Assembly: GCF_001866075.3 (NCBI RefSeq)
Contig: NZ_CP063356.1
Span: forward strand, 2,842,164 to 2,906,163
From: Anaerobacillus isosaccharinicus
Lineage (GTDB): Bacteria; Bacillota; Bacilli; Bacillales; Anaerobacillaceae
Length of the DNA: 64,000 nt
Reading direction: 5' to 3'
In this document: piece after piece, positions 25,920 through 34,729 of the stretch
Position numbering within the stretch: the stretch's first letter is position 1
Layout: every line of letters begins with the position of its first letter
Made by a program: the position numbers and the translations under genes
The notes under the pieces: model-generated
Database searches by the model: none
What the model saw: the letters and a program-made list of their open reading frames with translations, nothing else
Told to the model about the DNA's origin: nothing

Positions 25920-26528
25920 ATGGCCGGTAATCGAGAATTTTTCTTTCGTAAATTGCACTCTTTATTAGGTGTTATACCAGTAGGACTTTTTATTATTGTT
26001 CACTTGGGAGTAAACTATTTTGCAACATATGGTCCAGATAGCTACAATCAAGCAACTCACTTTATGGAGAGTTTGCCTTTTCGTTATGTTTTAGAAATTT
26101 TTGTAATCTTTTTACCAATTTTATTTCATGCGATTTATGGACTTTATATTGCTTTTCAAGCGAAGCATAACACTAGTACATACAGTTATTTCCGAAATTG
26201 GATGTTCAGACTACAACGCTGGACAGGTGTATTTACAGTGATTTTTATAGCTTGGCATGTATGGGAAACTAGAATTGCTGCAGCTCTTGGTGCAGAAGTT
26301 AACTTTGCTATGATGGCAAACATTGTTGCAAATCCTTACATTTTAGCTTTCTATATTGTTGGTATAGTTGCTACAACATTCCACTTTGCAAATGGACTAT
26401 GGTCGTTTTTCGTAAGTTGGGGAATCACTATTACTCCTCGATCACAACTAATATCGTCATATGTAACACTAGGAGTTTTTGTTGCGTTGACGTTTGTTGG
26501 TGTTCGTGCAATCTTAGCATTTATCTAG
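25920..26528 (+). CDS. sdhC: Succinate dehydrogenase cytochrome b558 subunit
   Basis: Membrane anchor of complex II, two b haems, reduces menaquinone. 202 residues, five hydrophobic helices (about 14-33, 58-80, 98-117, 137-160, 175-200). Histidines placed as expected for haem ligation occur in KLHSLLG, IVHLGVN, LFHAIYG, IAWHVWET and TTFHFANG. ATG start behind GGGGGAA. First gene of sdhCAB. Confidence 0.95.
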   Translation: MAGNREFFFRKLHSLLGVIPVGLFIIVHLGVNYFATYGPDSYNQATHFMESLPFRYVLEIFVIFLPILFHAIYGLYIAFQAKHNTSTYSYFRNWMFRLQRWTGVFTVIFIAWHVWETRIAAALGAEVNFAMMANIVANPYILAFYIVGIVATTFHFANGLWSFFVSWGITITPRSQLISSYVTLGVFVALTFVGVRAILAFI

Positions 26529-26555
26529 TAGCCAAATATTGAAGGAGTGGTCAAG

Positions 26556-28319
26556 ATGAGTAAAGGAAAAATTGTAATAGTTGGTGGTGGCCTAGCAGGT
26601 TTAATGGCTACTATAAAGGCAGCGGAAGCAGGAGTTGCTGTTGATTTATTTTCAGTAGTACCAGTAAAACGATCTCATTCTGTTTGTGCCCAAGGTGGTA
26701 TTAACGGAGCTGTAAATACAAAAGGTGAGGGAGACTCGCCTGCAGAACATTTTGACGATTCAGTTTATGGTGGAGACTTTCTAGCAAACCAACCACCGGT
26801 AAAAGCGATGTGTGAAGCAGCACCAGGAATTATTCATTTAATGGACCGTATGGGAGTAATGTTTAACCGTACACCAGAAGGATTACTAGATTTCCGCCGT
26901 TTTGGTGGAACTCAACACTCACGTACAGCTTTCGCTGGTGCAACAACGGGTCAACAACTTCTATATGCGTTAGATGAGCAAGTTCGTCGTCATGAGGTTA
27001 GAGGCTTAGTTAAGAAATATGAAGGTTGGGAGTTTTTATCAGCAATTATCGATGATGAACAAGTTTGTCGTGGAATTGTAGCCCAACACTTAGCTACGTC
27101 AGAAGTATTACACTTTAAAGCTGATGCAGTAATCATAGCAACAGGTGGACCTGGAATCATCTTCGGTAAATCTACTAACTCTATGATCAATACAGGGTTT
27201 GCAGCTGCTAAACTATATGAACAAGGTGTCTATTATGCAAACGGTGAGTTTATTCAAATTCATCCAACAGCCATTCCAGGGGATGACAAGCTTCGTCTTA
27301 TGAGTGAGTCTGCTCGTGGAGAAGGTGGACGTGTTTGGACTTATAAAGATGGTAAGCCATGGTACTTCCTAGAAGAAAAATATCCAGCATACGGAAATCT
27401 TGTACCTCGTGATATTGCTACAAGAGAAATCTTTGATGTCTGCGTTAACCAAAAGTTAGGTATTAATGGTGAGAACATGGTTTATCTTGACCTTTCACAT
27501 AAAGATCCAAAAGAATTAGACATCAAACTTGGTGGAATTATGGAAATTTATGAAAAATTTATGGGTGATGATCCACGTAAGTTACCAATGAAGATTTTCC
27601 CTGGTGTTCACTATTCTATGGGTGGAGTATGGGTAGATTATAACCAAATGACAAATATTCCAGGTTTATTCGCTGCTGGTGAGGTTGATTACTCACAACA
27701 TGGAGCGAACCGTTTAGGTGCTAACTCGCTTCTTTCTGCTATTTACGGTGGAATGGTTGCAGGACCAAAGGCTGTTCAATATATTAGTGGCCTAGAAAAA
27801 TCTGCGGATGATCTATCATCATCAATTTTTGATAGTTATGTAAAAGAAGAGGAAACAAAGTTTAATTCGATCCTAAAAATGGATGGAAAAGAAAATGCGT
27901 ACCAACTTCATAAAGAACTTGGCGAATGGATGACGGACAATGTAACTGTAGTTCGTGAAAATAAACGTCTTTTACAAACAGATGAGAAGATTACTGAGCT
28001 TATGGAACGTTATAAAAATATTAATATCAATGATACAGCGAGTTGGAGTAACCAAGGGGTTGCCTTTACACGTCAGCTAGAAGGAATGTTAAATTTAGCT
28101 CGTGTCATTACTCTAGGTGCATACAACCGTAACGAAAGCCGTGGTGCTCATTACAAACCAGAATTCCCTGAGCGTAATGATGAAGAATGGTTAAAGACAA
28201 CGAAGGCGAAGTTCAATGCCAAGACGAATGCTCCTGAGTTTGAGTATGAGGAAGTTGACGTTTCGCTAATTAAACCACGTAAACGTGACTACACCACTAA
28301 AAAGAAAGTGAGTGAATAA
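26556..28319 (+). CDS. sdhA: Succinate dehydrogenase flavoprotein subunit
   Basis: 587 residues from ATG 26556, eight bases after GAAGGAG (the in-frame GTG 26547 overlaps it). Dinucleotide motif VGGGLAGL near the N-terminus, covalent-FAD histidine His41 in KRSHSVCAQGGIN, substrate region HPTAIPGDDKLRLMSESARGEGG, and the active-site arginine region FPGVHYSMGGVWVD. It oxidises succinate to fumarate in the TCA cycle. Confidence 0.96.
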   Translation: MSKGKIVIVGGGLAGLMATIKAAEAGVAVDLFSVVPVKRSHSVCAQGGINGAVNTKGEGDSPAEHFDDSVYGGDFLANQPPVKAMCEAAPGIIHLMDRMGVMFNRTPEGLLDFRRFGGTQHSRTAFAGATTGQQLLYALDEQVRRHEVRGLVKKYEGWEFLSAIIDDEQVCRGIVAQHLATSEVLHFKADAVIIATGGPGIIFGKSTNSMINTGFAAAKLYEQGVYYANGEFIQIHPTAIPGDDKLRLMSESARGEGGRVWTYKDGKPWYFLEEKYPAYGNLVPRDIATREIFDVCVNQKLGINGENMVYLDLSHKDPKELDIKLGGIMEIYEKFMGDDPRKLPMKIFPGVHYSMGGVWVDYNQMTNIPGLFAAGEVDYSQHGANRLGANSLLSAIYGGMVAGPKAVQYISGLEKSADDLSSSIFDSYVKEEETKFNSILKMDGKENAYQLHKELGEWMTDNVTVVRENKRLLQTDEKITELMERYKNININDTASWSNQGVAFTRQLEGMLNLARVITLGAYNRNESRGAHYKPEFPERNDEEWLKTTKAKFNAKTNAPEFEYEEVDVSLIKPRKRDYTTKKKVSE

Positions 28320-28321
28320 GC

Positions 28322-29083
28322 ATGAGCCAAAAAACCATTCGATTTGTAATCACTCGACAAGCGGATACAAGTTCTACTCCATACAAAGAGGAATTTGAAA
28401 TACCGTATCGTGAGAATATGAACGTGATTTCGGCTCTTATGGAAATTCGTCGAAATCCTATTAATTCTTCAGGAAGTCAAACGACCCCTATAAATTGGGA
28501 TATGAGCTGTCTAGAAGAAGTATGTGGTGCCTGTTCGATGGTCATTAATGGAAAGCCTCGTCAATCATGTACAGCATTAATTGATCAGTTAGAACAGCCA
28601 ATTCGTTTAGAGCCAATGCGTACATTCCCTGTCGTTCGTGATTTACTAGTAGACAGAACTAGAATGTTCGAATCATTAAAGAAAGTTAAAGCTTGGATCC
28701 CTATTGACGGTACTTATGATTTAGGTCCTGGTCCTAGAATGGCAGAAAGTAAGCGCCAATGGGCTTATGAACTTTCAAAGTGTATGACTTGTGGCGTTTG
28801 TTTAGAAGCCTGTCCAAATGTGAACAGTAAATCTCCATTTATTGGGCCAGCACCACTTTCACAAGTACGTCTCTTTAATTCACATCCAACAGGGGAAATG
28901 AACAAAGCAGAGCGTTTAGAGACAATTATGGGAGAAGGCGGTTTAACGAACTGTGGTAACTCACAAAACTGTGTTCAGGCTTGTCCTAAAGGTATTCCAT
29001 TAACAACGTCAATTGCGGCTCTTAACCGTGAAACGACAATTCAATCAATTAAAAACTTCTTTGGAAGTGACAACAACATTTAA
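28322..29083 (+). CDS. sdhB: Succinate dehydrogenase iron-sulfur subunit
   Basis: 253 residues, starting two bases after sdhA. Cysteines for the 2Fe-2S centre in CLEEVCGACSMV and later RQSC; the other two clusters in CMTCGVCLEACP and CGNSQNCVQACPKGIP. It carries electrons from FAD to the SdhC haems. Confidence 0.96.
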   Translation: MSQKTIRFVITRQADTSSTPYKEEFEIPYRENMNVISALMEIRRNPINSSGSQTTPINWDMSCLEEVCGACSMVINGKPRQSCTALIDQLEQPIRLEPMRTFPVVRDLLVDRTRMFESLKKVKAWIPIDGTYDLGPGPRMAESKRQWAYELSKCMTCGVCLEACPNVNSKSPFIGPAPLSQVRLFNSHPTGEMNKAERLETIMGEGGLTNCGNSQNCVQACPKGIPLTTSIAALNRETTIQSIKNFFGSDNNI

Positions 29084-29111
29084 TAAAATGTATACAACTG
29101 ACGATTTAGCT

Positions 29112-29142
29112 CTACATCTAGTCTTGTATTAACTAGATGTAG
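29112..29142 (+). other. Hairpin after sdhB
   Basis: CTACATCTAGT / ACTAGATGTAG, a perfect 11-bp stem with a 9-base loop and no T-tract. It is probably a 3'-end stabilising structure of the sdh message. Confidence 0.5.
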
Positions 29143-29166
29143 TTGCAAATTCATAAATTAATAGAG

Positions 29167-29260
29167 GAGGCTGTCATTGTAGCTAATGCTCTTTAGCGGA
29201 GAATTTGAAAAAATATTTTTCAGTTTCCCCCAAAAGCTAGCTAAAAACAGCCTCTTTTTT
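29167..29260 (+). terminator. Long branched terminator after sdhCAB
   Basis: GAGGCTGT (29167-29174) pairs with ACAGCCTC (29247-29254) followed by TTTTTT. The 72-base interior can form further helices (GTAGCTA with TAGCTA-like sequence, GCTCTTTAGC). It is unusually large for a simple terminator. Confidence 0.6.
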
Positions 29261-29273
29261 ACAACAATCAAAA

Positions 29274-29291
29274 TGAATGGTTAATCATTCA
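29274..29291 (+). promoter_or_regulatory. FadR operator before thioesterase gene
   Basis: TGAATGGTTAATCATTCA: intact right half-site TCATTCA and six of seven bases of the left. Two mismatches to the FadR consensus. It ends 26 bp before the thioesterase start codon, a position where binding would block expression. Confidence 0.6.
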
Positions 29292-29317
29292 TTACTGAAA
29301 TACAAGGAGGAATTATA

Positions 29318-29785
29318 ATGAAAAACATCTCTTATATTGAGGACTTTGATACTTGGGTCAGTAGTTTTACTTATTCATTTCCAGTGAAAGTTCGCTTTTC
29401 TGAAACAGACCTCTTTGGTCATTTAAATAATACAAAGGTTTTCGTGTATTTTGAGGAAGGGCGAATTGAATTTTTTAAAGAAATTGGGATTATGCAACAA
29501 TGGTTAGCAAATAGTGGCGATGGAATACCTGTAACTTCAGATTTGCAATGTGATTATTTACGTCAAATTTTTTTCGATGAGAGATTAAGTGTTTTTGTTA
29601 AAATTCATACAATTGGTAGAACATCTGTTGATTTACACTATATGATAAAAAACGAACTGGACGAAATTTGTATAACCGGTCGAGGTAGAATGGTTCAAGT
29701 TCATAAAAAAACGGGAAAGCCGTTTGAATGGGATGAAAAAATGATGAATAATCTAAAATCTTCTGTTAGTTCGGTAAATATTTAA
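29318..29785 (+). CDS. ysmA: Hotdog-fold acyl-CoA thioesterase (YsmA-like)
   Basis: 155-residue 4HBT-family protein. VRFSETDLFGHLNNTKVFVYFEEGRIEFF holds the catalytic Asp and His-Leu-Asn-Asn signature near 30-50. Probably hydrolyses acyl-CoA or acyl-ACP; substrate unproven. RBS AAGGAGG. The FadR-type palindrome upstream ties it to fatty-acid breakdown. It lies between sdhB and gerE as ysmA does in B. subtilis. Confidence 0.82.
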   Translation: MKNISYIEDFDTWVSSFTYSFPVKVRFSETDLFGHLNNTKVFVYFEEGRIEFFKEIGIMQQWLANSGDGIPVTSDLQCDYLRQIFFDERLSVFVKIHTIGRTSVDLHYMIKNELDEICITGRGRMVQVHKKTGKPFEWDEKMMNNLKSSVSSVNI

Positions 29786-29788
29786 GTC

Positions 29789-29816
29789 ACATGGTAACAC
29801 CCTTTTACATAGGATA
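29789..29816 (+). promoter_or_regulatory. Probable SigK promoter of gerE
   Basis: AC (29789-29790), 17 bases, then CATAGGATA (29808-29816), fitting the SigK pattern AC-N16/17-CATANNNTA. B. subtilis gerE is known to be transcribed by SigK. Confidence 0.6.
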
Positions 29817-29878
29817 TCGTAGCTAAGTACTAAAAATATTCCTATGCATTGCAGCCCGTGCAAGAGAGGGTGAAATTA

Positions 29879-30103
29879 TTGAAAGACCACGAATTCCGTC
29901 CTAAACCACTACTCACGAAACGTGAGCAAGAAGTATTTGATCTACTAGTTCAAGATAAGACTACAAAAGAAATCGCGCAAGAGCTATTCATAAGTGAGAA
30001 AACTGTTCGTAATCACATTTCAAACACAATGCAAAAGCTGGGAGTAAAGGGGCGCTCTCAAGCAGTCATTGAATTGGTGCGATTAGGATATTTAAAGATT
30101 TAG
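29879..30103 (+). CDS. gerE: Late sporulation regulator GerE
   Basis: LuxR/FixJ-type DNA-binding protein of the mother cell, activating and repressing late coat genes. The start is TTG 29879, eight bases after GAGAGGG, giving 74 residues, exactly GerE length. The protein is essentially one HTH domain: LTKREQEVFDLLVQDKTTKEIAQELFISEKTVRNHISNTMQKLGVKGRSQAV, which is nearly identical to the B. subtilis protein as I remember it. Confidence 0.96.
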   Translation: MKDHEFRPKPLLTKREQEVFDLLVQDKTTKEIAQELFISEKTVRNHISNTMQKLGVKGRSQAVIELVRLGYLKI

Positions 30104-30107
30104 CACG

Positions 30108-30180
30108 TGAAGCTGACTATTAAATGGTTCGACTTAGACGTAAGTTGAAATTATTTGATGAGTCAGCTTCATTTGTTTTT
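30108..30180 (+). terminator. Long-stem terminator after gerE
   Basis: TGAAGCTGACT (30108-30118) pairs with AGTCAGCTTCA (30161-30171), with inner pairing continuing through TTCGACTTA/TAAGTTGAA to a 4-base loop, about 27 pairs in all, followed by TTTGTTTTT. Confidence 0.75.
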
Positions 30181-30411
30181 ATTATTGAAAGTTGAGACCT
30201 ATTAATCATGGCTATTTTATGAACTAAAATCTATTTCGACATTCTATAATAGTATATTCAATCATAGTATATATTGTTTCTAGCTTTAAGTTATATCTGT
30301 TAAGTGCAGGTTCATTTGTGGTGGTAATTGTACCTAACAGAAAAATGTAACTAAAGGGAGGTGTGGGTCACTATTGTTGTCGTTTTCTAAAGGGTTAGAG
30401 TATAAGCTTTT

Positions 30412-30440
30412 TTTACTAACAACATGTAAGCGTTTACACT
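30412..30440 (+). promoter_or_regulatory. atoE promoter overlapped by a palindromic cre
   Basis: TTTACT (30412-30417), 17-bp spacer, TACACT (30435-30440). TGTAAGCGTTTACA at 30425-30438 is a perfect cre consensus match and overlaps the -10, so CcpA should repress the transporter when glucose is present. The rest of the 30181-30411 gap shows no gene. Confidence 0.75.
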
Positions 30441-30502
30441 TTCTACTAGTTTAGTATTGAAACGGTGAAATAAAAATATAAGACGAGAGGTGAGGAACAA
30501 TC

Positions 30503-31822
30503 ATGAACAAGCTTACATCATTTACAAATAGAATAATGCAAAGATATTTACCAGACCCTTTTCTTTTTGTCATAATCCTAACACTTGTTGTATTTGGCTT
30601 AGGCATAATTCTAACAAATAGTTCGCCTAAGGATATGGTTGTTTATTGGGGAGATGGCTTTTGGAATTTGTTAGCCTTTGCCATGCAAATGGTTTTAATT
30701 TTAGTTACTGGCTATGTATTAGCTAGTAGCCCATTTTTTAAGAATGTCTTAGTTAATTTAGCAAAATTAGCAAAAACACCAGGAATGGCAATCATTCTAG
30801 TTACAGTAGTTAGCTTAATTGCTAGTTGGATTAATTGGGGTTTTGGTTTAGTCATTGGTGCTCTCTTTGCAAAAGAATTGGCAAGGCAAGTAGCCAAAGT
30901 AGATTATCGCCTATTAATTGCTAGTGCTTATTCAGGTTTTATTGTATGGCACGGTGGATTAGCAGGGTCTATTCCTCTAACAATAGCCACGCCTGGTCAT
31001 TTTTCCGAAGATTTGATAGGAATTATCCCTACAAGTGATACGATTTTCTCAACTTTTAACTTATTTATTGTTGCTGTCTTATTTATAACACTACCAATCT
31101 TAAATCGATTAATGATGAATAATAAAGAGGCAGTTTACGTTGATAAGAAACTACTTGTAGAAGACGATAACCCAAGTCAAGAAGAACGAAAAGAAGTTGT
31201 TACGCCAGCCACACGAATGGAAAATAGTATGGTACTCTCATTCGTAACTGGAGCTTTAGGTTTAGCGTATATCCTTTATTATGTAACTCAAAATGGATTT
31301 AGTCTAAACTTGAATATTGTTAATTTTATCTTTTTATTTCTAGGTATTCTCTTTCATAAGACGCCACGCAAGTTTTTAGCTTCTGTTTCAAATGCAGTGA
31401 AGAATGCTGGTGGAATTATTATTCAGTTTCCTTTTTATGCAGGAATTATGGGAATGATGGTAGCTTCTGGATTAGCAGGATTAATGTCAGAGTGGTTTGT
31501 CGCCATTTCTACTGAAACTACTTTCCCTGTTTTCGCCTTTATAAGTGCAGGTATAGTGAACTTCTTTGTGCCTTCTGGTGGAGGACAATGGGCTGTTCAA
31601 GCACCAATCATGCTTGCTGCTGGAAACGATTTAGGGGTGTCTGCTGCAAAGACAGCAATGGCTGTAGCATGGGGAGATGCATGGACTAATATGATCCAAC
31701 CTTTCTGGGCCTTACCAGCCTTAGCAATTGCAGGATTAAAAGCAAAGGATATTATGGGCTTTTGTATTATTGTCTTGTTTATAAGTGGAATTATTATTAG
31801 TTTAGGATTTCTTTTCTTTTAA
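30503..31822 (+). CDS. atoE: Short-chain fatty acid transporter (AtoE family)
   Basis: 439-residue membrane protein of the AtoE/TIGR00366 family, proposed to take up acetoacetate, butyrate and similar acids. N-terminal RIMQRYLPDPFLFVIILTLVVF, then SWINWGFGLVIGALFAKELAR, WHGGLAGSIPLTIATPGHF and the C-terminal FVPSGGGQWAVQAPIM / WGDAWTNMIQPFWALP, typical of the family. About ten to twelve helices. GTG-free ATG start behind AGAGGTGAGG. Cre control fits a carbon-uptake role. Confidence 0.9.
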   Translation: MNKLTSFTNRIMQRYLPDPFLFVIILTLVVFGLGIILTNSSPKDMVVYWGDGFWNLLAFAMQMVLILVTGYVLASSPFFKNVLVNLAKLAKTPGMAIILVTVVSLIASWINWGFGLVIGALFAKELARQVAKVDYRLLIASAYSGFIVWHGGLAGSIPLTIATPGHFSEDLIGIIPTSDTIFSTFNLFIVAVLFITLPILNRLMMNNKEAVYVDKKLLVEDDNPSQEERKEVVTPATRMENSMVLSFVTGALGLAYILYYVTQNGFSLNLNIVNFIFLFLGILFHKTPRKFLASVSNAVKNAGGIIIQFPFYAGIMGMMVASGLAGLMSEWFVAISTETTFPVFAFISAGIVNFFVPSGGGQWAVQAPIMLAAGNDLGVSAAKTAMAVAWGDAWTNMIQPFWALPALAIAGLKAKDIMGFCIIVLFISGIIISLGFLFF

Positions 31823-31845
31823 AATTGCAGAAAATTTCTGAAAAC

Positions 31846-31892
31846 AAAAATAACAAAGAGGAGCTTCCGCTAAGCTCCTCTTTGTTATTTTT
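31846..31892 (+). terminator. Terminator after atoE
   Basis: AAAATAACAAAGAGGAGCTT pairs with AAGCTCCTCTTTGTTATTTTT. Confidence 0.9.
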
Positions 31893-31947
31893 AGAAAGGA
31901 TTTTGTAAATAATGGTTAAATCTTATTATTTAATGACATGAAATAAA

Positions 31948-31965
31948 AAATAATCTCGATTATTT
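31948..31965 (+). promoter_or_regulatory. Palindrome upstream of MarR-type gene
   Basis: AAATAATC-TC-GATTATTT, a perfect 8-bp inverted repeat, 87 bp before the marR start. MarR proteins usually bind such AT-rich palindromes near their own promoters, so an autoregulatory operator is plausible. Confidence 0.4.
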
Positions 31966-32051
31966 AAACAGAACACTTGAAATTACAACTAAAAACAAGG
32001 AAAATGTAAACATAATGTCGAATAGCGGATTACATTTCATAGGAGGAAAAA

Positions 32052-32501
32052 ATGAAAGAGCATTTAAACAAAGAGATAGAGCAGGTAGCGCATATTGAAA
32101 AATCAATAAGAATGATTGCTGATATAGTAAAACAAAAAGGCAGGGAAATTTTGACACAGTTCCCAATCACTCCACCCCAGTTTGTCGCCTTGCAATGGCT
32201 CCATGAATTTGGTGATATGACGATTGGGGAATTATCTTCAAAAATGTATTTAGCGTGTAGTACAACTACGGATCTAGTAGACCGTATGGAAAAAAATGAA
32301 CTTGTAGAACGTGTGAAAGACACGAATGACCGTCGTGTAGTTCGCATTCATCTTCTTGAAAAAGGGGCTACAATTATTCAAGAAGTAATAAAAAAGCGCC
32401 AAGAATATTTAAGTGATGTTCTAAAACACTTATCGATTGAAGAAGTTAACGTTCTCGAACAAAATTTAAGTCACTTATGCGAAGAAATGAAAAGAGATTA
32501 A
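32052..32501 (+). CDS. ysmB: MarR family transcriptional regulator (YsmB-like)
   Basis: 149-residue winged-helix protein. The HTH lies near 50-75 (MTIGELSSKMYLACSTTTDLVDRMEKNELVERVKDTNDRRVVRIHL), with DRR in the wing as usual. N- and C-terminal helices form the dimer. RBS AGGAGG. Located before racE as ysmB is in B. subtilis. Ligand and targets unknown. Confidence 0.85.
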   Translation: MKEHLNKEIEQVAHIEKSIRMIADIVKQKGREILTQFPITPPQFVALQWLHEFGDMTIGELSSKMYLACSTTTDLVDRMEKNELVERVKDTNDRRVVRIHLLEKGATIIQEVIKKRQEYLSDVLKHLSIEEVNVLEQNLSHLCEEMKRD

Positions 32502-32540
32502 TTACTACTAGAAATATACAGACGAAAAAGAGGGAAACGA

Positions 32541-33338
32541 TTGAATAGAGCGATTGGTGTAATTGACTCTGGAATTGGAGGCTTAACCGTTGTAAAAGAA
32601 ATGTTACGACAGCTTCCAAAAGAAGAAATTTTATATATTGGTGATACTGCGCGATGTCCATATGGTCCTAGACCCCAACATGAGGTACGGCAGTATACGT
32701 GGGAAATGATTAATTATTTACTAGATAGAGAGATAAAAATGCTTGTGATTGCGTGTAACACTGCTACGGCTGTTGTGCTTGAGGAAGCGAGAAATAAATT
32801 GAATATCCCGGTTGTTGGAGTCATTCACCCTGGAGCGATATCTGCTTTAAAGGTAACAAAAAATGACCATGTTGGGGTTATTGGAACTTTAGGTACGATA
32901 CAAAGTGATGCATACCATAAGACGTTACTAAGTATTAATAATAAAATCAAAGTGGAAAGTATAGCATGCCCTCTTTTTGTCCCGCTAGTAGAACAGGGTA
33001 TTTTTGATGGGCCAAAAGCATATGAGGTAGTTTCACAAAGTTTAGAACCACTGAAAGATACAGCTATCGATACGTTAATTCTTGGATGTACACACTATCC
33101 ACTGCTTAGTAGTGTTATTCAACGAGTTATGGGTGAGAACATAGAAATTATCTCATCAGGTGATGAAACGGCAAGGGAAGTAAGTGCATTACTTTATCAT
33201 AAACAATTACTTTACACTGGAAATCGACAACCTAATCATACATTTTTTACGTCTGGTGAAGAAGTGCGTTTTAAAAACTTCGCCAAAGGCTGGTTAGAAA
33301 CGAATATTCCATTAGTCACAACGATATCACTTACTTAA
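32541..33338 (+). CDS. racE: Glutamate racemase
   Basis: Makes D-glutamate for peptidoglycan (and possibly poly-gamma-glutamate). 265 residues, TTG start behind AGAGGG. Catalytic cysteines Cys72 in ACNTATA and Cys183 in GCTHYPLL, Asp9 in VIDSGIGG, substrate motif CPYGPRP. It is the first gene of the racE-gerM-rph-rdgB-yfcE series. Confidence 0.95.
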   Translation: MNRAIGVIDSGIGGLTVVKEMLRQLPKEEILYIGDTARCPYGPRPQHEVRQYTWEMINYLLDREIKMLVIACNTATAVVLEEARNKLNIPVVGVIHPGAISALKVTKNDHVGVIGTLGTIQSDAYHKTLLSINNKIKVESIACPLFVPLVEQGIFDGPKAYEVVSQSLEPLKDTAIDTLILGCTHYPLLSSVIQRVMGENIEIISSGDETAREVSALLYHKQLLYTGNRQPNHTFFTSGEEVRFKNFAKGWLETNIPLVTTISLT

Positions 33339-33364
33339 AAAGTCCTGAGAAGGGCTTTTTTTTG
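33337..33364 (+). terminator. Terminator after racE
   Basis: AAAAGTCCT / AGGGCTTTT around GAGA, followed by T residues. Confidence 0.75.
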
Positions 33365-33517
33365 TTTAGTGGAAGTGTAATGTTTCTAATTTTGAAAGTA
33401 GAAGCAGTTCTGTCATAACTCTACACTCAACAAGCTAAACAAAATTAAAAAGGGTTGGTCTAAAATAGCAAAAAGCTCGTATACATATTAGTACAAACCA
33501 CCTGAGGAGGGAATATT

Positions 33518-34567
33518 ATGCGAAAAAGTTACAGAGCAGGAGTACCAATGCTGATTGCTCTATCAATTATTGTATCCGGTTGTAGTTTAGGTTCAGAAAA
33601 AACAATGAATGAAACTGATCCACCACCAGTTAGTTATGTTGACGAGAGTGTTTCCTTTGATAGCACTGTGGAGGAAACTAGTAAAGAAATGGTGTCTGAA
33701 ATGACGATGCGAGAACTTTACCTTATTGACCAAAATGGGCTAGTAGCCCCACAAGCACTTCAATTACCAAAATCTGAAGGTGTGGCAAGGCAAGCGTTAG
33801 AGTATTTGGTTCAAGATGGTCCAGTATCGGAATTATTACCTAACGGATTTCAAGCAGTTTTACCCGCAGGAACAGAGATTTTTGGTGTGAATATTAAAGA
33901 TGGTGTCGCAATTGCCGATTTTTCAGAGCAATTTAAAGACTACCGTCCAGAAGATGAGTTAAAAATCCTTCAGTCAATTACATGGACGTTAACTCAGTTT
34001 GAAAGTGTTGAAACAGTGAAAATTCGTATAAATGGATATGATCAAGAAGTGATGCCGGTTAATGGTACACCAATTGGTGAAGGCTTCTCCCGTGCAAACG
34101 GAATTAATATGGAGACAAATAACATGGTCGATGTTTCAAATAGTAAAGGCGTAACGCTATATTTCCTATCTCAAAATGGAGAAAATGTCTACTATGTTCC
34201 AGTTACGAGAAGAGTTAATAGTAACGAAGACCAGTTAAAAGCAGTTGTTTCTCAGCTTTTAGCAGGACCATCTAATTTTTCCAACTTACTAACTGACTTC
34301 AGGCATGGTGTTCAGTTAATTGAAGAACCGCGATATGCCAATGGAGTTGTGACAGTAAATTTTAATGAAGCATTGCTTAATCACATAGAAGGAACAGCTA
34401 TTAGCGAAGAAGTGTTAAATCTATTAGTGTTATCTTTAACAGAACAAGCGGGTGTTGAAAAAGTTGCGATCGAAGTAAATGGAGATAATAAAATTCTAAT
34501 GGCCACTGGAGAGTTTTTATCAGAACCAGTTGCTAGACCTCTTAAAGTTAATTCAGGGAAATATTAA
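33518..34567 (+). CDS. gerM: Sporulation/germination lipoprotein GerM
   Basis: 349-residue lipoprotein: signal peptide 1-21 and lipobox IVSGC with Cys22. Two tandem GerMN domains follow (about 65-185 and 195-335), each with a VTLYFLSQNGENVYYVPVTR or MRELYLIDQNGLVAPQAL-like opening. In B. subtilis GerM is made in the mother cell and is part of the engulfment-stage channel machinery. RBS GAGGAGGG. Confidence 0.92.
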   Translation: MRKSYRAGVPMLIALSIIVSGCSLGSEKTMNETDPPPVSYVDESVSFDSTVEETSKEMVSEMTMRELYLIDQNGLVAPQALQLPKSEGVARQALEYLVQDGPVSELLPNGFQAVLPAGTEIFGVNIKDGVAIADFSEQFKDYRPEDELKILQSITWTLTQFESVETVKIRINGYDQEVMPVNGTPIGEGFSRANGINMETNNMVDVSNSKGVTLYFLSQNGENVYYVPVTRRVNSNEDQLKAVVSQLLAGPSNFSNLLTDFRHGVQLIEEPRYANGVVTVNFNEALLNHIEGTAISEEVLNLLVLSLTEQAGVEKVAIEVNGDNKILMATGEFLSEPVARPLKVNSGKY

Positions 34568-34574
34568 TAATTTA

Positions 34575-34603
34575 GAGGTGTCTATGCTTAGACACCTTCT
34601 TTA
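34575..34603 (+). terminator. Hairpin after gerM
   Basis: AGGTGTCT / AGACACCT around a 6-base loop, followed by TCTTT. Confidence 0.65.
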
Positions 34604-34669
34604 AATTTTATGAGAAAAATTGCTTATATACAGGAAATAAAGGATACAATAGTTTGGTGGATTAATCGT

Positions 34670-34698
34670 TTGTGGAACAATCTAATCATTGGTATGAT
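34670..34698 (+). promoter_or_regulatory. Promoter of rph
   Basis: TTGTGG (34670-34675), 17-bp spacer, TATGAT (34693-34698) with extended TGG, about 30 bp before rph. Confidence 0.5.
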
Positions 34699-34729
34699 AG
34701 AAAATGAAAGAATTTAAGGAGGAATTTGG

